A stretch of DNA of 64,000 nt, taken from NCBI GenBank assembly GCA_024400545.1, contig JAKSMO010000001.1:1-64000 (forward strand), read 5' to 3'. Below are positions 61,548-64,000 of this stretch, one piece after another. The position numbers were made by a program, and so were the translations under genes. The notes below the pieces were generated by a model, which saw nothing but the letters and a program-made list of their open reading frames with translations, ran no database searches and had not been told where the DNA came from. Every line of letters begins with the position of its first letter. The first letter of the stretch is position 1. This DNA is from Bacteroidales bacterium (GTDB lineage Bacteria; Bacteroidota; Bacteroidia; Bacteroidales; P3).

Positions 61548-62783
61548 ATGAAAACTCTCATAAAGAATATTAAATCGTTGTTGCAGGTTGAGGAAACTCC
61601 CCGTGCAAAAGTATGTGGCGCCGACATGGCCCATATCAACCATATTGAAAATGCCTATCTGATAGTGGAGGACGACAAGATTGCCGCCTTTGGCCCTATG
61701 GCAGAGCTGAAGGAGCAGTGCTTCGACAAGGAGGTCGATGCCACCGGCCGAATGGTTTTGCCTTCGTTCTGCGATTCTCATACCCACCTTGTGTATGCCG
61801 GCAGCCGTGAGATTGAGTATATCGACAAGATTCGCGGCCTGAGCTACGACGAGATTGCCAAGCGTGGTGGCGGTATTCTGAACAGTGCCAAGCGTGTGCA
61901 GGAAGCCTCTGAAGAGCAGCTCTATGACGATGCTATGGCCCGCCTGGAGCAGATTATACGCTTTGGTACCGGTGCAGTGGAAATCAAGTCGGGCTACGGC
62001 ATGACCCCCGAGGCCGAGCTGAAGATGCTTCGCGTTATCCGCCGCCTCCGCGAGACCAGTCCCCTCACCATCAAATCAACCCTTCTGGGTGCCCATGGCA
62101 TCCCCATGGAATACCGTGGCTGCCAGGAAAAATTTGTGGATCTGGTGATCGGCCGCATGATTCCCCAGGCTGCCGATGAGGGCTTGGCCGACTTCATTGA
62201 TGTATTCTGCGATGCAGGATTCTTCACCGTTGAGGATACGGAACGTATGCTGGAAGCTGGCGCAAAATATGGCATGAGACCCAAGATCCATGCCAACGAA
62301 ATGGCCTGCTCTGGTGGCATACAGTGCGCAGTGAAGTACAATGCGCTGTCTTGCGACCACCTCGAATATACCGGTGATGCTGAGATCGAGTGCCTCAAAG
62401 GTTCATGCACCATGCCCACCGTGCTCCCGGGTGCCGCATTCTTCCTCAATATGGAACACGCTCCTGTCCGCAAGATGATGGAGGCCGGTCTCCCTGTGGC
62501 TATGGCATCCGACTACAATCCCGGCTCTTCCCCCTCGGGCAATATGCAGCTGGTGCTCTCCTTTGCCTGCGTAAACTACCGTATGCTGCCCGAAGAGGCT
62601 ATCAACGCCACTACCATCAACAGTGGCTACGCTATGGACGTGAGCGATATACTGGGTTCCATCGCCGTGGGCAAGAAAGCCAACTTCTATCTGACTACTG
62701 AAATTCCCACCTACGAGTATCTTCCTTACGCCTATGGCGAAAACAAGGTGTATAAGGCCTTCCTCAACGGTAAGGAAATGTAG
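61548..62783 (+). CDS. hutI: Imidazolonepropionase
   Basis: 411 aa amidohydrolase, third step of histidine degradation (imidazolonepropionate to formiminoglutamate). Metal ligands lie in LPSFCDSHTHLVYAGSRE (HxH), in LLGAHGIP, and in IHANEMACSGGIQ. EIKSGYGMTPEAELKMLR and MASDYNPGSSPSGNMQL are family-specific. The other hut genes are absent here. The lolD gene follows 21 nt later and may be read from the same transcript. Confidence 0.95.
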   Translation: MKTLIKNIKSLLQVEETPRAKVCGADMAHINHIENAYLIVEDDKIAAFGPMAELKEQCFDKEVDATGRMVLPSFCDSHTHLVYAGSREIEYIDKIRGLSYDEIAKRGGGILNSAKRVQEASEEQLYDDAMARLEQIIRFGTGAVEIKSGYGMTPEAELKMLRVIRRLRETSPLTIKSTLLGAHGIPMEYRGCQEKFVDLVIGRMIPQAADEGLADFIDVFCDAGFFTVEDTERMLEAGAKYGMRPKIHANEMACSGGIQCAVKYNALSCDHLEYTGDAEIECLKGSCTMPTVLPGAAFFLNMEHAPVRKMMEAGLPVAMASDYNPGSSPSGNMQLVLSFACVNYRMLPEEAINATTINSGYAMDVSDILGSIAVGKKANFYLTTEIPTYEYLPYAYGENKVYKAFLNGKEM

Positions 62784-62804
62784 GCCCCAAGCAATCGCAC
62801 AACT

Positions 62805-63464
62805 ATGATTTCGATTCAACATCTGAATAAATCATACGGGTCGTTGCAGGTGCTGCGCGATATCAACCTCACTATCAATAAGGCCGAGGTTGTCAGCATC
62901 GTGGGGGCTTCGGGCGCTGGCAAAACTACTTTGCTTCAGCTCTTGGGCACCCTCGATAAGCCCGACTCGGGCAGCATCTGCTACAATCAGGTTGATGTGA
63001 CCACCCTCCACGAAAAAGAATTAGCGCGTTTCCGAAACCAGAATATCGGATTTGTGTTTCAATTCCACAATCTCCTGCCGGAGTTCACTGCGCTGGAGAA
63101 TGTCTGTTTGCCGGCCCTCATTGCCGGCATGGAATTTGATGAGGCCAAGGAACGAGCAATGCAGTTGCTTAAATTCCTGAATGTGGAGTCGCGTGCGCAG
63201 CATAAGCCAGCCCAGATTTCGGGCGGCGAGCAGCAGCGCTTTGCCGTGGCACGAGCCTTGATAAACAACCCCGCCGTTGTTTTGGCCGATGAACCTTCGG
63301 GCAATCTTGACACCCGCCATGCCGAAGAGCTCCACGACCTCTTCTTCCAGTTGCGCGACCAGTATCAGCAAACCTTCGTCATCGTTACCCACAACACCAC
63401 TTTGGCACAAAAATCCGACCGACAAATAGTGCTGAAAGACGGAATGGTGGTGGATGATGAATAG
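62805..63464 (+). CDS. lolD: Lipoprotein-releasing ABC ATPase, LolD-like
   Basis: 219 aa ATPase of the MacB/LolD type. Walker A is GASGAGKT (34-41), followed by [14 protein letters not shown]; the signature is [16 protein letters not shown], Walker B is [13 protein letters not shown], and the H-loop is VTHN. LolD works with LolC/E to lift lipoproteins off the inner membrane. No permease gene lies in the visible part. FtsE-like or MacB-like ATPases are close relatives, so the name is likely but not certain. Confidence 0.88.
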   Translation: MISIQHLNKSYGSLQVLRDINLTINKAEVVSIVGASGAGKTTLLQLLGTLDKPDSGSICYNQVDVTTLHEKELARFRNQNIGFVFQFHNLLPEFTALENVCLPALIAGMEFDEAKERAMQLLKFLNVESRAQHKPAQISGGEQQRFAVARALINNPAVVLADEPSGNLDTRHAEELHDLFFQLRDQYQQTFVIVTHNTTLAQKSDRQIVLKDGMVVDDE

Positions 63465-63521
63465 CTGTTGATTCGCCCGTCTATTTTTTCTATTCCTAGC
63501 ACAAATTATCTCTAAACAAGT

Positions 63522-64000
63522 ATGATTCAGAAGAAACAATCCCATACCCCGGCCGAGAATCACGGCCCTAAAGTATCCTCCACTATCTATGGTCTGCGCC
63601 CTGTGATTGAGGCCATTGATGGTGATACTCAGATCGACAAGGTGCTCATCCAAAACGGCCTGGCTGGTCCTTTGGCTGGCGAGCTCAAAGGTCGCATCCG
63701 CGACAACAACATCCCCTTCCAGTTTGTGCCCATCGAGAAGCTTAACCGCATGACTAAGGGTAACCATCAGGGCGTAGTGGCACTTATTTCCCCCATTGAG
63801 TACAAGCATGCCCTCGACCTTATCCCCCAGCTGATGGAGGGCGAGAAGGCTCCTATGGTGTTGTTGCTTGACCATGTGACCGATGTGCGTAATTTTGGTG
63901 CCATTGTGCGCACCGCTGAGTGCACCGGCGTGGATGCCGTCATCATCCCCGACCACGGCAGTGCCCAGGTCAGCGACGATGCTGTAAAGACGTCTTCTGG
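63522..64000 (+). CDS. rlmB: 23S rRNA 2'-O-ribose methyltransferase RlmB/TrmH family (truncated by window end)
   Basis: The first ~159 residues of a SpoU-family enzyme; the frame is open at position 64000. The N-terminal substrate-binding domain STIYGLRPVIEAIDGD, NRMTKGNHQGVVALISP, and motif 1 of the SPOUT domain (DHVTDVRNFGAIVRTAECTG) are visible. RlmB methylates G2251 in 23S rRNA. The start is ATG 63522, 57 nt after lolD. The catalytic knot motifs 2 and 3 lie beyond the window. Confidence 0.9.
   Translation, partial: MIQKKQSHTPAENHGPKVSSTIYGLRPVIEAIDGDTQIDKVLIQNGLAGPLAGELKGRIRDNNIPFQFVPIEKLNRMTKGNHQGVVALISPIEYKHALDLIPQLMEGEKAPMVLLLDHVTDVRNFGAIVRTAECTGVDAVIIPDHGSAQVSDDAVKTSS

Overview
The window is a 64 kb piece of a Bacteroidota chromosome, most likely order Bacteroidales. 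Four things point there: type IX secretion tails on three large exported proteins (one type A, two gliding-associated type B), families largely confined to the phylum (GSCFA, DUF4270, DUF4296, BACON, fimbrillin-like and BspA-like lipoproteins), a C10 peptidase, and many promoters of the Bacteroidetes type (TTTG or TTG, 18-21 nt, TAnnTTTG). The genus cannot be told from the sequence. Most of the window is core housekeeping DNA; the accessory parts lie at about 6.9-13.9 kb, 53.1-53.8 kb and 56.6-58.9 kb.

Layout. 0-6.9 kb: dnaE, a GSCFA protein and ddl in one tight row, then a type B secreted protein. 6.9-11.8 kb: a family of hairpin-forming ~115 bp repeats, tRNA-Cys, a two-component system on the minus strand, a broken gene fragment, and a 33-bp tandem array that runs into the promoter of an AAA/DUF4143 ATPase. 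13.4-16.8 kb: a small membrane protein, nadB, and a PatB/MalY-type aminotransferase. 16.8-20.9 kb: atpE-F-H-A-G of the F-type ATP synthase. 21-29 kb: a modular C10 protease, an FHS-type sugar transporter, a DUF4296 lipoprotein, tRNA-Val and a large type B secreted protein. 29-34.8 kb: recQ, apparently without an ATG/GTG/TTG start, convergent with and overlapping a minus-strand set (starch synthase-like N-domain, DUF4270, MORN protein, maf). 35-40.6 kb: recX, a SAM hydrolase/adenosyltransferase-like gene divergent from sufCD, and an MsbA-type exporter. 40.7-49.9 kb, minus strand: rpsA, three small lipoproteins, and a five-gene row mutA-lptG/F-sufE-sufT-like-permease. 49.9-56.6 kb: an AddA-like helicase-nuclease, TonB, and an ABC-F ATPase. 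56.6-58.9 kb: a nested inverted repeat, one or two very small ORFs and a fimbrillin/BspA chimera lipoprotein. 59-64 kb: a YhiN-type flavoprotein, ruvB, hutI, lolD and a truncated rlmB.

How the genes fit together. ATP synthase genes, nadB, mutA and the sugar transporter fit an organism that respires or ferments sugars, with methylmalonyl-CoA (propionate) chemistry likely. Several pathways are only partly present here: atpB/atpD/atpC, mutB, sufB/sufS, the rest of hut, and an AddB partner are not in the window. No integrase, IS transposase, CRISPR array, rRNA gene or phage gene was seen. The most unusual material is in the accessory intergenic regions: the hairpin repeats, tandem repeats abutting two promoters, the nested inverted repeat, and the peptide-plus-chimeric-adhesin locus. 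Promoters and terminators are candidates found by eye.
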